The notes below the pieces were generated by a model. It was given only the letters and a program-made list of their open reading frames with translations. It ran no database searches and was not told the DNA's origin. Shown here piece after piece: positions 18,642-27,760 of a DNA stretch of 51,995 nt; within the stretch, counting starts at the first letter, position 1; every line of letters begins with the position of its first letter. The position numbers and the translations under genes were made by a program. Location of the stretch: contig CALVFO010000012.1 of assembly GCA_944326855.1 (NCBI GenBank), forward strand, positions 1 through 51,995, in the 5' to 3' direction. This DNA comes from an uncultured Alistipes sp. (lineage in GTDB: Bacteria; Bacteroidota; Bacteroidia; Bacteroidales; Rikenellaceae).

Positions 18642-19733
18642 ATGTCTGACAAAAAAATCGCACGTCTTATTCTGGAAGACGGCACCGTTTTCAAAGGGTT
18701 CTCCTTTGGCGCCGAAACCTCCGTTTCGGGAGAAGTAGTCTTCAACACAGCCATGACAGGCTATCCCGAAAGCCTCACCGATCCATCCTATCGCGGCCAG
18801 ATACTGGTCATTACTTATCCCCTCGTCGGCAATTACGGGGTCCCGGCAACAACTTTTGAAAACGGTCTGCTCAAATATTTCGAGTCAGACCGTATTCATG
18901 TTAAGGGGTTGGTCATTTCGGACTACTCCTGGGAGTACAGTCACTGGAATGCCGTCGAAAGCCTCGCCGAATGGCTGCGGGCCAACAACGTACCGGGCAT
19001 CTACGGCGTAGATACCCGCCAGATCACCAAAATCATTCGCGAAAAAGGGGTCATGCTGGGCAAACTGGCCGTGGAAGGAACCCCCGAACCCGAAGCCTTC
19101 GTCGACCCCAACCTCACCAACCTGGTGGCCGAAGTGAGCACCCGGCAGGTCGAAACCTATGGCAACGGTCCGCTCAAAATCGTGCTGGTGGACTGCGGCT
19201 GCAAATACAACATCATCCGCAGCCTGATCGCCCGCGGCGCTACGGTGACCCGCGTTCCCTGGGACTACGACTTCACGACATTGGATTATGACGGCGTGAT
19301 GCTCTCCAACGGTCCCGGCGACCCGCAGCAGTGCGGCATCACGATCGCCCACATCAAAAAAGCCATGGAACTGGGTAAGCCCATCTTCGGAATCTGCCTG
19401 GGCAACCAGCTGTTGTCGATCGCGGCAGGCGGTACGACCTTCAAACTCAAGTACGGCCACCGCAGCCACAACCAACCCGCCCTGATGGTGGGCACCAACC
19501 GGGCGGTGATCACCTCCCAGAACCACGGCTACGCGGTCAATACCGACACGCTGGAAAGCGACTGGGAACCCTACTTCATCAACCTGAACGACGGCACCAG
19601 CGAAGGTATTCGTCACAAAAGCAAACCGTTCTTCTCGGTACAGTTCCACCCCGAAGCCTCGAGCGGTCCGGTCGACACCGAATTTCTGTTCGACGACTTT
19701 ATCCGCGCCATCAAAACTCACCTCAACCGATAA
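18642..19733 (+). CDS. carA: Carbamoyl-phosphate synthase small subunit
   Basis: Glutamine amidotransferase subunit that hydrolyses glutamine and channels ammonia to CarB, for pyrimidine and arginine synthesis. The N-terminal domain begins ARLILEDGTVFKGFSFG; the C-terminal class I amidotransferase domain carries LSNGPGDP, the nucleophile Cys in GICLGNQ and the catalytic His/Glu in FHPEAS. At 363 residues it has normal length. carB follows 24 bases later, so the two form an operon. Confidence 0.97.
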   Translation: MSDKKIARLILEDGTVFKGFSFGAETSVSGEVVFNTAMTGYPESLTDPSYRGQILVITYPLVGNYGVPATTFENGLLKYFESDRIHVKGLVISDYSWEYSHWNAVESLAEWLRANNVPGIYGVDTRQITKIIREKGVMLGKLAVEGTPEPEAFVDPNLTNLVAEVSTRQVETYGNGPLKIVLVDCGCKYNIIRSLIARGATVTRVPWDYDFTTLDYDGVMLSNGPGDPQQCGITIAHIKKAMELGKPIFGICLGNQLLSIAAGGTTFKLKYGHRSHNQPALMVGTNRAVITSQNHGYAVNTDTLESDWEPYFINLNDGTSEGIRHKSKPFFSVQFHPEASSGPVDTEFLFDDFIRAIKTHLNR

Positions 19734-19757
19734 GCCCACTTAACAGCCCCTACGAAG

Positions 19758-22700
19758 ATGACACACGAAAACAACATGCAAACCAAGATCGAAAAGGTAA
19801 TTCTGCTGGGCTCCGGAGCCCTCAAGATCGGCGAAGCCGGCGAATTCGACTACTCGGGCTCCCAGGCGCTCAAGGCGCTCAAGGAAGAGGGCGTATACAC
19901 CATTCTGATCAATCCCAACATCGCCACCATCCAAACTTCGGAAGGAATCGCCGACAAGGTCTATTTCCTGCCCGTCACCCCCGAATACGTGGAACAGGTG
20001 ATCGTCAAAGAGCGCCCGCAGGGAATTCTGCTGGCCTTCGGCGGACAGACGGCCCTCAACTGTGGGGTCCAGCTGTACCGTAGCGGCGTGTTGGAAAAAT
20101 ACAACGTACAGGTGCTAGGTACGCCCGTTCAGGCGATCATCGACACCGAAGACCGCGAAAAATTCGTCGAAAAGCTGGACGAAATCGGCGTCAAAACCAT
20201 CAAAAGCGAAGCCGTCACCTCGGTGGCCGAAGCCAAGCGCGTCGCCCATGAGCTGGGCTATCCGGTCATCATCCGGGCCGCCTATACCTTGGGAGGACTG
20301 GGGTCGGGTTTCTGCGACAACGACGACGAACTGGATACGCTGGCCTCCAAGGCCTTCACCTATTCGCCCCAGATCCTGGTCGAAAAATCGCTCAAAGGGT
20401 GGAAAGAGGTGGAATACGAAGTGGTGCGCGACCGTTTCGACAACTGCATTACGGTCTGCAACATGGAAAACTTCGACCCGCTGGGCATCCATACCGGCGA
20501 GAGCATCGTGGTCGCTCCCTCGCAAACCCTCACCAACGCCGAATACCACAAACTGCGCCGTCTGGCCATCCGTATCATCCGCCACATCGGCATCGTGGGT
20601 GAATGCAACGTACAATATGCTCTCGACCCCGATTCGGAAGACTACCGGGTCATCGAGGTGAATGCCCGTCTGAGCCGTTCGTCGGCCCTGGCATCCAAAG
20701 CCACCGGGTATCCGTTAGCGTTCGTAGCCGCCAAACTGGGATTGGGATACGGCCTGCACCAGTTGAAAAACTCGGTCACCAAAAGCACCACGGCCTGTTT
20801 CGAACCCGCCCTGGACTACATCGTCTGCAAAATTCCGCGCTGGGACCTGGGTAAATTCAAGGGCGTTTCCCGGGAACTGGGTTCGAGCATGAAATCGGTG
20901 GGCGAAGTGATGGCCATCGGCCGTAATTTCGAAGAGGTCATTCAGAAAGGGTTGCGCATGATCGGTCAGGGCATGCACGGCTTCGTTGCCAACAAGGAGT
21001 TCGCCGAAGTGGACATCGACAAGGCCCTGAGCCACCCCACCGACAAACGTATCTTCATGATCGCCCACGCCCTCAAACAGGGCTACACCCTGGAACGCAT
21101 TCACGAACTGACCCACATCGACCTCTGGTTCCTGGAAAAGCTGGCCAACATCATCCGAATCGAAGCCGAACTGGAACGCTACGATGACATCGCGCGGGTA
21201 CCCGCCGAGTTGATCCTCGAAGCCAAACAGCGCGGGTTCTCCGATTTCCAGCTGGCCCGCACCCTGAGCCACCATACCGATCCCAATCAGATCGAAGCCG
21301 ACATGCTGGCCATCCGCCGTCACCGCAAACAACTGGGCATCACTCCGGTGGTCAAACAGATCGACACCCTGGCCGCCGAATACCCGGCCCAGACCAATTA
21401 CCTGTATCTGACCTATAACGGCACGGAACACGATATCGACTTCGCCCGGGACAATCGTTCCGTCGTGGTACTGGGTTCAGGAGCCTACCGCATCGGGAGC
21501 TCGGTGGAATTCGACTGGTGCAGTGTCAGTGCCATCAAAACCATCCGGGCCCAGGGACTACGTTCGGTGATGATCAACTACAACCCCGAAACCGTGTCGA
21601 CCGACTACGACATGTGCGACCGGCTCTATTTCGACGAACTGACCCTGGAACGGGTGCTGGATATCACCGATCTGGAGGCTCCCCGCGGGGTGATCGTTTC
21701 CACCGGCGGTCAGATTCCCAACAACCTGGCCATGCGTCTGCAGCATGAACAGGTTCCCATCCTGGGCACCTCGGCCGAAAACATCGACCGGGCCGAAGAC
21801 CGCCACAAGTTCTCGGCCATGCTGGACGAAATCGGCGTGGACCAGCCCCGCTGGCGAGAGTTGACGACCATGGACGACATCTACCGCTTCGTGGACGAGG
21901 TAGGATTCCCGGTGCTGATCCGTCCTTCGTACGTCCTTTCGGGAGCGGCCATGAACGTAGTTTCGAACCGCGACGAGTTGGAACACTTCCTGACGCTGGC
22001 CACCAACGTTTCGAAACAGTATCCGGTCGTGGTGACCGAATTCATCGAAAACGCCAAGGAGATCGAAATCGACGCCGTAGCCAAAGACGGCGAAGTGCTC
22101 ATCTACGCCATTTCGGAACACGTCGAGTTTGCCGGGGTACATTCGGGCGATGCCACGATGGTTTTCCCACCTCAGAAAATGTACGTCGAAACCATGCGGC
22201 GCATCAAGAAAATTTCGCGTGAAGTAGCCCGCATGCTCCAGATTTCGGGGCCGTTCAACATGCAGCTGATGGCCAAGAACAACGACATCAAGGTCATCGA
22301 ATGCAACCTGCGCGCCTCGCGAAGTTTCCCGTTCGTATCCAAGGTGCTGAAGGTAAACTTTATCGATATTGCCACCCGCGTCATGCTGGGTGTCGATCCG
22401 CAGGTTCCTCACAAATCGGCCTTCGAACTCGATTATGTAGGAATCAAAGCGCCGCAGTTCTCCTTCTCTCGTCTGCAGAAAGCCGACCCGGTATTGGGCG
22501 TCGAAATGGCCTCGACCGGTGAGGTAGGCTGTCTTGGAGAAGATTTCCACGAAGCCATCCTCAAGGCGATGCTGTCGGTGGGATATACCATCCCGAAAAA
22601 GAACATTCTGCTCTCGACCGGGGATTCCCGCTCGAAAATGGACATGCTCTCGGCCGCCAAAGCCCTGCAGGAAAAAGGCTACAATCTGTTCGCTACGCGC

Positions 22701-22997
22701 GGGACGGCCCAATTCCTCGAACAGAACGGCGTACACGCCACCGTGCTGCACTGGCCCGACCAGGCCGAACAGCCCAATACGCTGGACTACATCAAGGAAA
22801 AGAAAATCGACCTGGTGGTGAACATTCCCAAGAACCTCTCCAAGACGGAGTTGAACAACGACTACACCATCCGGCGCAGCGCCATCGATTTCAACATTCC
22901 GCTGCTGACCAACGCCCGTCTGGCCAGTGCCTTCATCACGGCCTTCTGCCGCATGAAACCGGGCGATATCCGGATCAAAAGTTGGAACGAATATTAA
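19758..22997 (+). CDS. carB: Carbamoyl-phosphate synthase large subunit
   Basis: The 1079-residue synthetase subunit makes carbamoyl phosphate from bicarbonate, ammonia and two ATP. It has the expected duplicated ATP-grasp halves, each opening with a GSGA-containing motif (VILLGSGALKIGEAGEFDYS; VVVLGSGAYRIGSSVEFDW), an oligomerisation region between them, and the C-terminal MGS-like regulatory domain (KNILLSTGDSRSK onwards). The start may be the ATG at 19758 or the one six codons later. A strong terminator follows. Confidence 0.97.
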   Translation: MTHENNMQTKIEKVILLGSGALKIGEAGEFDYSGSQALKALKEEGVYTILINPNIATIQTSEGIADKVYFLPVTPEYVEQVIVKERPQGILLAFGGQTALNCGVQLYRSGVLEKYNVQVLGTPVQAIIDTEDREKFVEKLDEIGVKTIKSEAVTSVAEAKRVAHELGYPVIIRAAYTLGGLGSGFCDNDDELDTLASKAFTYSPQILVEKSLKGWKEVEYEVVRDRFDNCITVCNMENFDPLGIHTGESIVVAPSQTLTNAEYHKLRRLAIRIIRHIGIVGECNVQYALDPDSEDYRVIEVNARLSRSSALASKATGYPLAFVAAKLGLGYGLHQLKNSVTKSTTACFEPALDYIVCKIPRWDLGKFKGVSRELGSSMKSVGEVMAIGRNFEEVIQKGLRMIGQGMHGFVANKEFAEVDIDKALSHPTDKRIFMIAHALKQGYTLERIHELTHIDLWFLEKLANIIRIEAELERYDDIARVPAELILEAKQRGFSDFQLARTLSHHTDPNQIEADMLAIRRHRKQLGITPVVKQIDTLAAEYPAQTNYLYLTYNGTEHDIDFARDNRSVVVLGSGAYRIGSSVEFDWCSVSAIKTIRAQGLRSVMINYNPETVSTDYDMCDRLYFDELTLERVLDITDLEAPRGVIVSTGGQIPNNLAMRLQHEQVPILGTSAENIDRAEDRHKFSAMLDEIGVDQPRWRELTTMDDIYRFVDEVGFPVLIRPSYVLSGAAMNVVSNRDELEHFLTLATNVSKQYPVVVTEFIENAKEIEIDAVAKDGEVLIYAISEHVEFAGVHSGDATMVFPPQKMYVETMRRIKKISREVARMLQISGPFNMQLMAKNNDIKVIECNLRASRSFPFVSKVLKVNFIDIATRVMLGVDPQVPHKSAFELDYVGIKAPQFSFSRLQKADPVLGVEMASTGEVGCLGEDFHEAILKAMLSVGYTIPKKNILLSTGDSRSKMDMLSAAKALQEKGYNLFATRGTAQFLEQNGVHATVLHWPDQAEQPNTLDYIKEKKIDLVVNIPKNLSKTELNNDYTIRRSAIDFNIPLLTNARLASAFITAFCRMKPGDIRIKSWNEY

Positions 22998-23019
22998 GCC
23001 GTCCGCGGCCCATCCCTTC

Positions 23020-23058
23020 AACGGGAACCCTCTCTGTAAGACGGGTTCCCGTTTTTTT
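23020..23058 (+). terminator. Terminator after carAB
   Basis: An 11-bp perfect stem (23020-23030 with 23043-23053) followed by a run of seven Ts, 22 bases after the carB stop. Confidence 0.88.
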
Positions 23059-23086
23059 CGTATCTTTAGGAACTCAAGCCCGCAAC

Positions 23087-23692
23087 ATGCCGATCGTCTT
23101 ACACACAAAAATCGACACCGAAACCACATTGGGACTCTGGAAAACGGACGAGACCCTCGAAGAACTGCTCCGGCTATGCCCTTCGAATGACCGTCGACAG
23201 GCCGATCGGTTCACGTCCGAATCCCGCCGACGCGAATGGCTGGCCTGGCACGCCCTGCTCCAAGAGCTACGTCCCGGCGCCCGAACCCGTTACGACGAGC
23301 AGGGAGGTCCGCTTCTGGAAGACGGAGGCTGCATCGGCGTCAGCCACACCCGCAAATATGCCGCCGTCATACTCTCCGGGAGACCCTGTGCCGTGGACAT
23401 CGAACAGACCGACCGCAACTACTCCCGCGTACTCGATCGTTACAGCGCTCCCCGGGAACAACGACTCGGCCTCACTTTGCCCGATCCAAGTCTCTATCCG
23501 GCTCTGTTTTGGTGCGCCAAAGAAACGCTCTACAAACTCAAACGCATGCCCGGCATCGACTTTCTGAAAGACCTGCACATCGAAGCGGTCGATCCGCTGA
23601 CCCAAACGCTCGAAACCCGTTTCAGGGACCTTCCTCAACGCCTCGATTATCGGCTATACGGCACGTTGTGCTGCGTATTCGGTTTGGAATAG
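23087..23692 (+). CDS. 4'-phosphopantetheinyl transferase superfamily protein
   Basis: A 201-residue Sfp-like enzyme that would transfer phosphopantetheine from CoA to a carrier-protein serine. It shows CIGVSHTRKYAAVIL, the Mg2+-binding AVDIEQ, and the FWCAKETLYKL motif with the conserved W-x-x-KE-x-x-K pattern. Its short length is typical of the Bacteroidota members of this superfamily. A TATCTTTA box precedes it. No carrier-protein or synthase cluster lies nearby, so the acceptor is unknown. Confidence 0.87.
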   Translation: MPIVLHTKIDTETTLGLWKTDETLEELLRLCPSNDRRQADRFTSESRRREWLAWHALLQELRPGARTRYDEQGGPLLEDGGCIGVSHTRKYAAVILSGRPCAVDIEQTDRNYSRVLDRYSAPREQRLGLTLPDPSLYPALFWCAKETLYKLKRMPGIDFLKDLHIEAVDPLTQTLETRFRDLPQRLDYRLYGTLCCVFGLE

Positions 23693-23760
23693 TCGGATTT
23701 TCTCCGTAATATTGTTGGCATTCGCCCTCCGGCAAACCTGCTAACCTAAACATACCGATC

Positions 23761-25842
23761 ATGACCGATTTGAAAGCCTGCTTATCCGGACTCTGCAAAA
23801 CCTTTGTCATTCCTCTTCTTTTCCTGGGATTTTCAAACCCTCTCCCGGCTCAAAACACCGCCCGCCTCGAAAATATTCCAAACGTCGACCAATGGATCGA
23901 CCTTCACTTCGCCAAAGGCAAATTGCCACCCTTCTCGTTTCGGTACGACAGCATTCCGTCCCGGGAGTTCATCACCCGCTGGGAATATAGCCGTGAAGAG
24001 CTCTCCCCTGCCGCTCCGAAAACGCTCCGGAAACTGATCACATACCGCGACCCGGTGTCGGGTCTCCAGATCGAATGTACGGTCACCGGTTTCGAAGAAT
24101 TCAATGCCGTGGAATGGGTTATGCGACTGACCAACACCTCGGGGCAAAACACCCCGATCATGGATGAATTCAAGGTCGTGGATCAGAGCTATGAAAGTCG
24201 TCAGAAGGGAGCCTTCACCCTGCTGCATGCACGAGGCAGTTGCGGTTCGAAGGCCGATTTCATGGTTTCGATCGATACCCTGACGGCTGCCCCCTTACAC
24301 ATCGCGCCTTTGGGAGGTCGCTCTTCCGACAACACGGCTCTGCCTTTTTTCAATCTGATGGCACCCGGGCAACAGACCGGCGTTCTGGCCGCCATAGGCT
24401 GGACAGGGGGCTGGCAGGCCGACCTGACGGCCCCGAACGAGGAAACGGTCTCCCTGTGTTCAGGCATGGAACGTTTCCGGCTCTATCTCAAACCGGGCGA
24501 AACGATCCGTACCCCCATGATCTGCCTGATGTTCTGGGAAGGGGATCATTTCATGCAGGGGCAGAATAAATTCCGTCGTTTTCAACTGGCCCACCACAGC
24601 CGACAAATCGACGGGAAACCCGTACGCTACCCCTATGCCAGCGGATTTCCTGCCTACGGGCCCAAGCCCTGTACCGAAGGGGGTTGCCTGACCGAAGAGA
24701 TGGATATCGCCCTGATGCGACGCTACAAACAACTCGACATCATGCCCGAATGCTTCTGGCTGGATGCCGGCTGGTATACCGACAGCGGAGCGCCTGTCTA
24801 CGACTGGTGCGACTGCGTGGGAAGCTGGACGCCCGACTCCACGCGCTATCCCCGAGGGCTGAAACCGGTAGCCGATGAAGCCCACCGACTGAGCGCGAAA
24901 TTCCTGCTGTGGTTCGAACCCGAACGGGTCAGCCGGGGATCGTGGCTGGCCGTACAACATCCCGAATGGCTGCTTCACTCCCCGATTCGCAACTCGGCCC
25001 TGCTCGATCTGGGCAACCCCGAAGCCCTCCACTGGTTGCAGAATCATGTAGGCGACATGATCGAAGAGGTGGGCGTCGACATCTACCGCCAGGACTTCAA
25101 CCATCCCGGGAAACCGTTCTGGGAAGCCAACGAAGAACCCGACCGAATCGGCATGATGGAAATCCGCCATATCGAAGGGCTATATGCCTTCTGGGACTAC
25201 CTGCTGGCACGTTTCCCGAATCTGTTGCTGGACAACTGTGCGGCTGGCGGCCGACGCATCGATCTGGAAATGATGTCGCGCAGCGTTCCGCTCTGGCGTA
25301 CCGACTACCAATACGGCGAATCGACCGGAAAACAGGGTCATTTCTACGGATTGAGTTTCTTCCTGGCCCAACACGGTTCGGGGGTATGGGAAACGGATGA
25401 CTATTCGGTTCGTTCGAATATGGGGGCCTGCCAGGTTTCCAATTTCGACATCACCACCAACAAACTCAGCCTGCCCGACATCCAACGGGCTATTGCCACA
25501 TTCAAAAAATACCGTCCCTACTATTTCGAAGATTACTATCCGCTGACAGGCCTGATCGACGCCCACTCCGACAAAATCTGGATCGCTTATCAGATGCACC
25601 GTCCCTCGGACAATTCGGGGATCGTAATGGCTTTCCGACGTCCCGAATCCAAAGTCGACCGTATCAAGGTCTATCTGCAAGGTATCGACCCGGGAAAGAC
25701 CTATGATCTGTATAACGACAATACGAAACACACTCAAAGCATCTCGGGACGTCAACTCTCCGAAGGCTTTTACCTGAACATCCCACAGGCTCGGGGTTCG
25801 TTGTTGTTGCATTACCAGGCGGTGAACGACCAACCCAAATAA
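23761..25842 (+). CDS. GH36-type alpha-galactosidase, exported
   Basis: A 693-residue glycoside hydrolase, exported by an N-terminal signal peptide (about 1-31, ending LPAQ). Residues 35-270 resemble the N-terminal beta-sandwich; the central TIM barrel has FWLDAGWY, LLWFEPERVS and YRQDFN, whose Asp445 is the expected nucleophile, and VPLWRTDYQYG, whose Asp515 is the expected acid/base. The C-terminal beta domain ends the protein. The family cleaves terminal alpha-galactosides (raffinose-type sugars, galactomannan). A DUF2961 lipoprotein gene starts 9 bases after its stop, implying joint use of a glycan. Confidence 0.88.
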   Translation: MTDLKACLSGLCKTFVIPLLFLGFSNPLPAQNTARLENIPNVDQWIDLHFAKGKLPPFSFRYDSIPSREFITRWEYSREELSPAAPKTLRKLITYRDPVSGLQIECTVTGFEEFNAVEWVMRLTNTSGQNTPIMDEFKVVDQSYESRQKGAFTLLHARGSCGSKADFMVSIDTLTAAPLHIAPLGGRSSDNTALPFFNLMAPGQQTGVLAAIGWTGGWQADLTAPNEETVSLCSGMERFRLYLKPGETIRTPMICLMFWEGDHFMQGQNKFRRFQLAHHSRQIDGKPVRYPYASGFPAYGPKPCTEGGCLTEEMDIALMRRYKQLDIMPECFWLDAGWYTDSGAPVYDWCDCVGSWTPDSTRYPRGLKPVADEAHRLSAKFLLWFEPERVSRGSWLAVQHPEWLLHSPIRNSALLDLGNPEALHWLQNHVGDMIEEVGVDIYRQDFNHPGKPFWEANEEPDRIGMMEIRHIEGLYAFWDYLLARFPNLLLDNCAAGGRRIDLEMMSRSVPLWRTDYQYGESTGKQGHFYGLSFFLAQHGSGVWETDDYSVRSNMGACQVSNFDITTNKLSLPDIQRAIATFKKYRPYYFEDYYPLTGLIDAHSDKIWIAYQMHRPSDNSGIVMAFRRPESKVDRIKVYLQGIDPGKTYDLYNDNTKHTQSISGRQLSEGFYLNIPQARGSLLLHYQAVNDQPK

Positions 25843-25851
25843 TCGTTGAAC

Positions 25852-27045
25852 ATGAGCATACGTTCTTTCTTATGGCAAGGCCGGCGGCTGTGGCTGCTGG
25901 GTGCCAGTATCGTGGCCTTGGTCCTGAGCAGCTGTCGGGAAACATCCGCCCCGGCCTATGAAGGGCTTGAAGGCCTTGCCCTGCTGGACGACAGCCGGAC
26001 CCGGTCGATCACTCCCGAGAATCCGACCGGTGAAAAGGGCCGGGGCGGCATGGCCGACCCCGATTCGACCCTCGACAACCGCGCCACCAACGCCCGCAGT
26101 GCCGACAGTCTGGGACAAGGCTGGAAGGTGCGGCCTTTCCTGTGGGTAGGTGCCGGAGAGACCGTCACCCTGATGGATGTCGATGGCCCCGGCACCATCC
26201 GCCATATCTGGATGGTGGAAGGACTCAGCCGCCATCACGTTCTACGCTTTTACTGGGACGGCGAACAGACTCCTTCGGTCGAGGTTCCTGCCCCCGACTT
26301 CTTCGCCGTGGGACATGAACGCATGGGAACGATCGATTCCCGGGTCGTGGCGGTCAATCCGGGCAATGCGTTGAACTGCTTCTGGCCGATGCCTTTCCGC
26401 AAACACGCCCGCATCACCTTTACGAACGAGAGCGACCGGGATCTCAAACTGATGACCTATCAGATCACCTATACTTTGGGTAAGGTTCCCCGCCAGGCCG
26501 GTTATTTCCACGCCCAATGGCGAAGAGGCAACGCCCGGGACCAGAATCCTTATGTCATTCTGGACGGAGTCCGGGGTCGCGGGCGCTATGTTGGGACCTT
26601 TCTGGCCTGGACCCAACTGACCGATACCAACTGGTTCGGTGAAGGTGAGGTCAAATTTTTCATGGACGGCGATCGAGACTTTCCGACGATCTGCGGTACG
26701 GGGCTGGAAGACTATTTTCTGGGCAGCTATGGATTTCCCCGCTCCTTCTCGGGGCTCTATTCGGGCAGCGTGCTCAGCGATCGGGAGAGCGACAGCCTGC
26801 CCAATTACTGGAGCCTGTACCGTTGGCACCTGCCAGACCCGATCTGTTTCGGCAGCGACCTGAAAGTGACAGTCCAGGCCCTGGGCTGGTGGCGCGGCCA
26901 GAAAAGCGATCCGCACGGATTCTATCGCAACCGGATGAACGACGACATCGCCTCGGTGGCCTACTGGTATCAGGAAGAGCCGCACGCTCCTTTCCCCACG
27001 CTTCCCGCCGCGGCCGAACGACGTCCCATTGCGGAACACCCCTGA
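25852..27045 (+). CDS. DUF2961 / GH172-like lipoprotein
   Basis: A 397-residue protein with a lipoprotein signal (ALVLSSC, Cys about 24). It matches the DUF2961 family (VGAGETVTLMDVDGPGTIRHIW; GTGLEDYFLGSYGF), now known to include GH172 enzymes such as alpha-D-fructofuranosidases and alpha-D-arabinofuranosidases. Glu286 in the GLEDYF segment is a likely catalytic residue. An upstream TTG at 25846 is in frame, but the ATG at 25852 gives the clean lipoprotein start. The last dozen codons lie inside a direct repeat that continues past the stop, so the C terminus may have been replaced or extended by repeat sequence. Confidence 0.82.
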   Translation: MSIRSFLWQGRRLWLLGASIVALVLSSCRETSAPAYEGLEGLALLDDSRTRSITPENPTGEKGRGGMADPDSTLDNRATNARSADSLGQGWKVRPFLWVGAGETVTLMDVDGPGTIRHIWMVEGLSRHHVLRFYWDGEQTPSVEVPAPDFFAVGHERMGTIDSRVVAVNPGNALNCFWPMPFRKHARITFTNESDRDLKLMTYQITYTLGKVPRQAGYFHAQWRRGNARDQNPYVILDGVRGRGRYVGTFLAWTQLTDTNWFGEGEVKFFMDGDRDFPTICGTGLEDYFLGSYGFPRSFSGLYSGSVLSDRESDSLPNYWSLYRWHLPDPICFGSDLKVTVQALGWWRGQKSDPHGFYRNRMNDDIASVAYWYQEEPHAPFPTLPAAAERRPIAEHP

Positions 27046-27205
27046 GGGGAGGACTTTGCGCCGAAAGGATTTTCTCCGTCCGAGCCGTACCCTCGAGAAT
27101 CCCGCCGCTTCCGAGCAACGCCCCCTTGCGGAACACCCCTGAGGGGAGGACTCTGCACCGAAAGGCTTAATCTCCGTCCGAGCCGTACTCCTCCGAAAAT
27201 CCCGA
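27004..27205. repeat. Two tandem copies of a 97-base element
   Basis: Two copies offset by 97 bases share long identical blocks, for example the segment around GCGGAACACCCCTGAGGGGA (27031 and 27128) and TCTCCGTCCGAGCCGTAC. Each contains the small palindrome CCCCTGAGGGG. The first copy overlaps the end of the DUF2961 gene. Confidence 0.85.
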
Positions 27206-27535
27206 CGGGGCAGAACGCCCCGGACCGTAAAGTCAGGCAGGCTTCGATCCGTCGGACAATTCTTTTCCGGGTACTCCCGAATCAATTAGTCGAAACAGTC
27301 GTCTCCGAGCACCACAACAGGACTCGGTCCACGTGATAATCGCCGAACAAGGATTCAGAAATACCATCGACCGACTCCGACTTATCGAAACCCAACAGAT
27401 ACGGGATTCACCCTGAACACACGAGTATTCGCGTGCAAGGAAGCGTTAATCCCGAACCCACAACTGAACCATGCGGAGGACACCTCCCCAGATGCAAACG
27501 AAAGTCGTTCTTTTTGTGAAAAATCCAACAAGGCG
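27046..27535. other. Intergenic region before the his operon
   Basis: It holds the second copy of the 97-base repeat and a small hairpin (CGGGGC at 27206-27211 with GCCCCG at 27217-27222) that may end the glycosidase transcript. No further gene is visible before the his promoter. Confidence 0.55.
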
Positions 27536-27566
27536 TTGGTTTTCTCGGAAAGAAAGTTTACCTTTG
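27536..27566 (+). promoter_or_regulatory. Promoter of the his operon
   Basis: TTG at 27536-27538 and TACCTTTG at 27559-27566, about 20 bases apart. Transcription would start near 27573, about 20 bases before the leader peptide. Confidence 0.75.
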
Positions 27567-27592
27567 GGGTGTTATTGCAAGACGATCCGACT

Positions 27593-27649
27593 ATGTACCG
27601 TACGATCAACATCCATCACGTCCATCATCATCCATACCTGTTGGGGTAG
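27593..27649 (+). CDS. hisL: Histidine operon leader peptide
   Basis: An 18-codon reading frame, MYRTINIHHVHHHPYLLG, with five His codons within six positions (27614-27631) and a TAG stop at 27647. It lies between a good promoter and a T-tailed hairpin in front of hisG. This is the classic layout of a ribosome-controlled attenuator: scarcity of charged tRNA-His stalls the ribosome on the His codons. The bases from 27643 to 27652, at the end of this frame, can pair with 27702-27711 in the 5' arm of the terminator, providing an antiterminator. Confidence 0.9.
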   Translation: MYRTINIHHVHHHPYLLG

Positions 27650-27733
27650 GCTGTGACGTGTGTATGTCTGATGCGAACGCAAATCGAATAAAACACTGTA
27701 AGGCTTACCCTCAGGGGCAGGCCTTATTTTTTT
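27643..27733 (+). promoter_or_regulatory. his attenuator (antiterminator and terminator)
   Basis: Terminator: TAAGGC (27699-27704) pairs with GCCTTA (27721-27726), with an inner CCC/GGG helix, followed by seven Ts (27727-27733). Antiterminator: GGGGTAGGCT (27643-27652) can pair over ten positions, three of them G-U, with 27702-27711, which blocks the terminator. In addition CACGTC inside the His codons (27617-27622) can pair with GACGTG (27655-27660). A ribosome at the leader stop would cover 27643-27652 and permit termination. Confidence 0.85.
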
Positions 27734-27760
27734 ACGCAAACTCTCAAAAACTCGAAGCAT

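Noticed and set aside
21558-23129. 523-codon minus-strand open frame opposite carB
   Set aside because: Shadow of carB in a GC-rich gene; no coherent domain.
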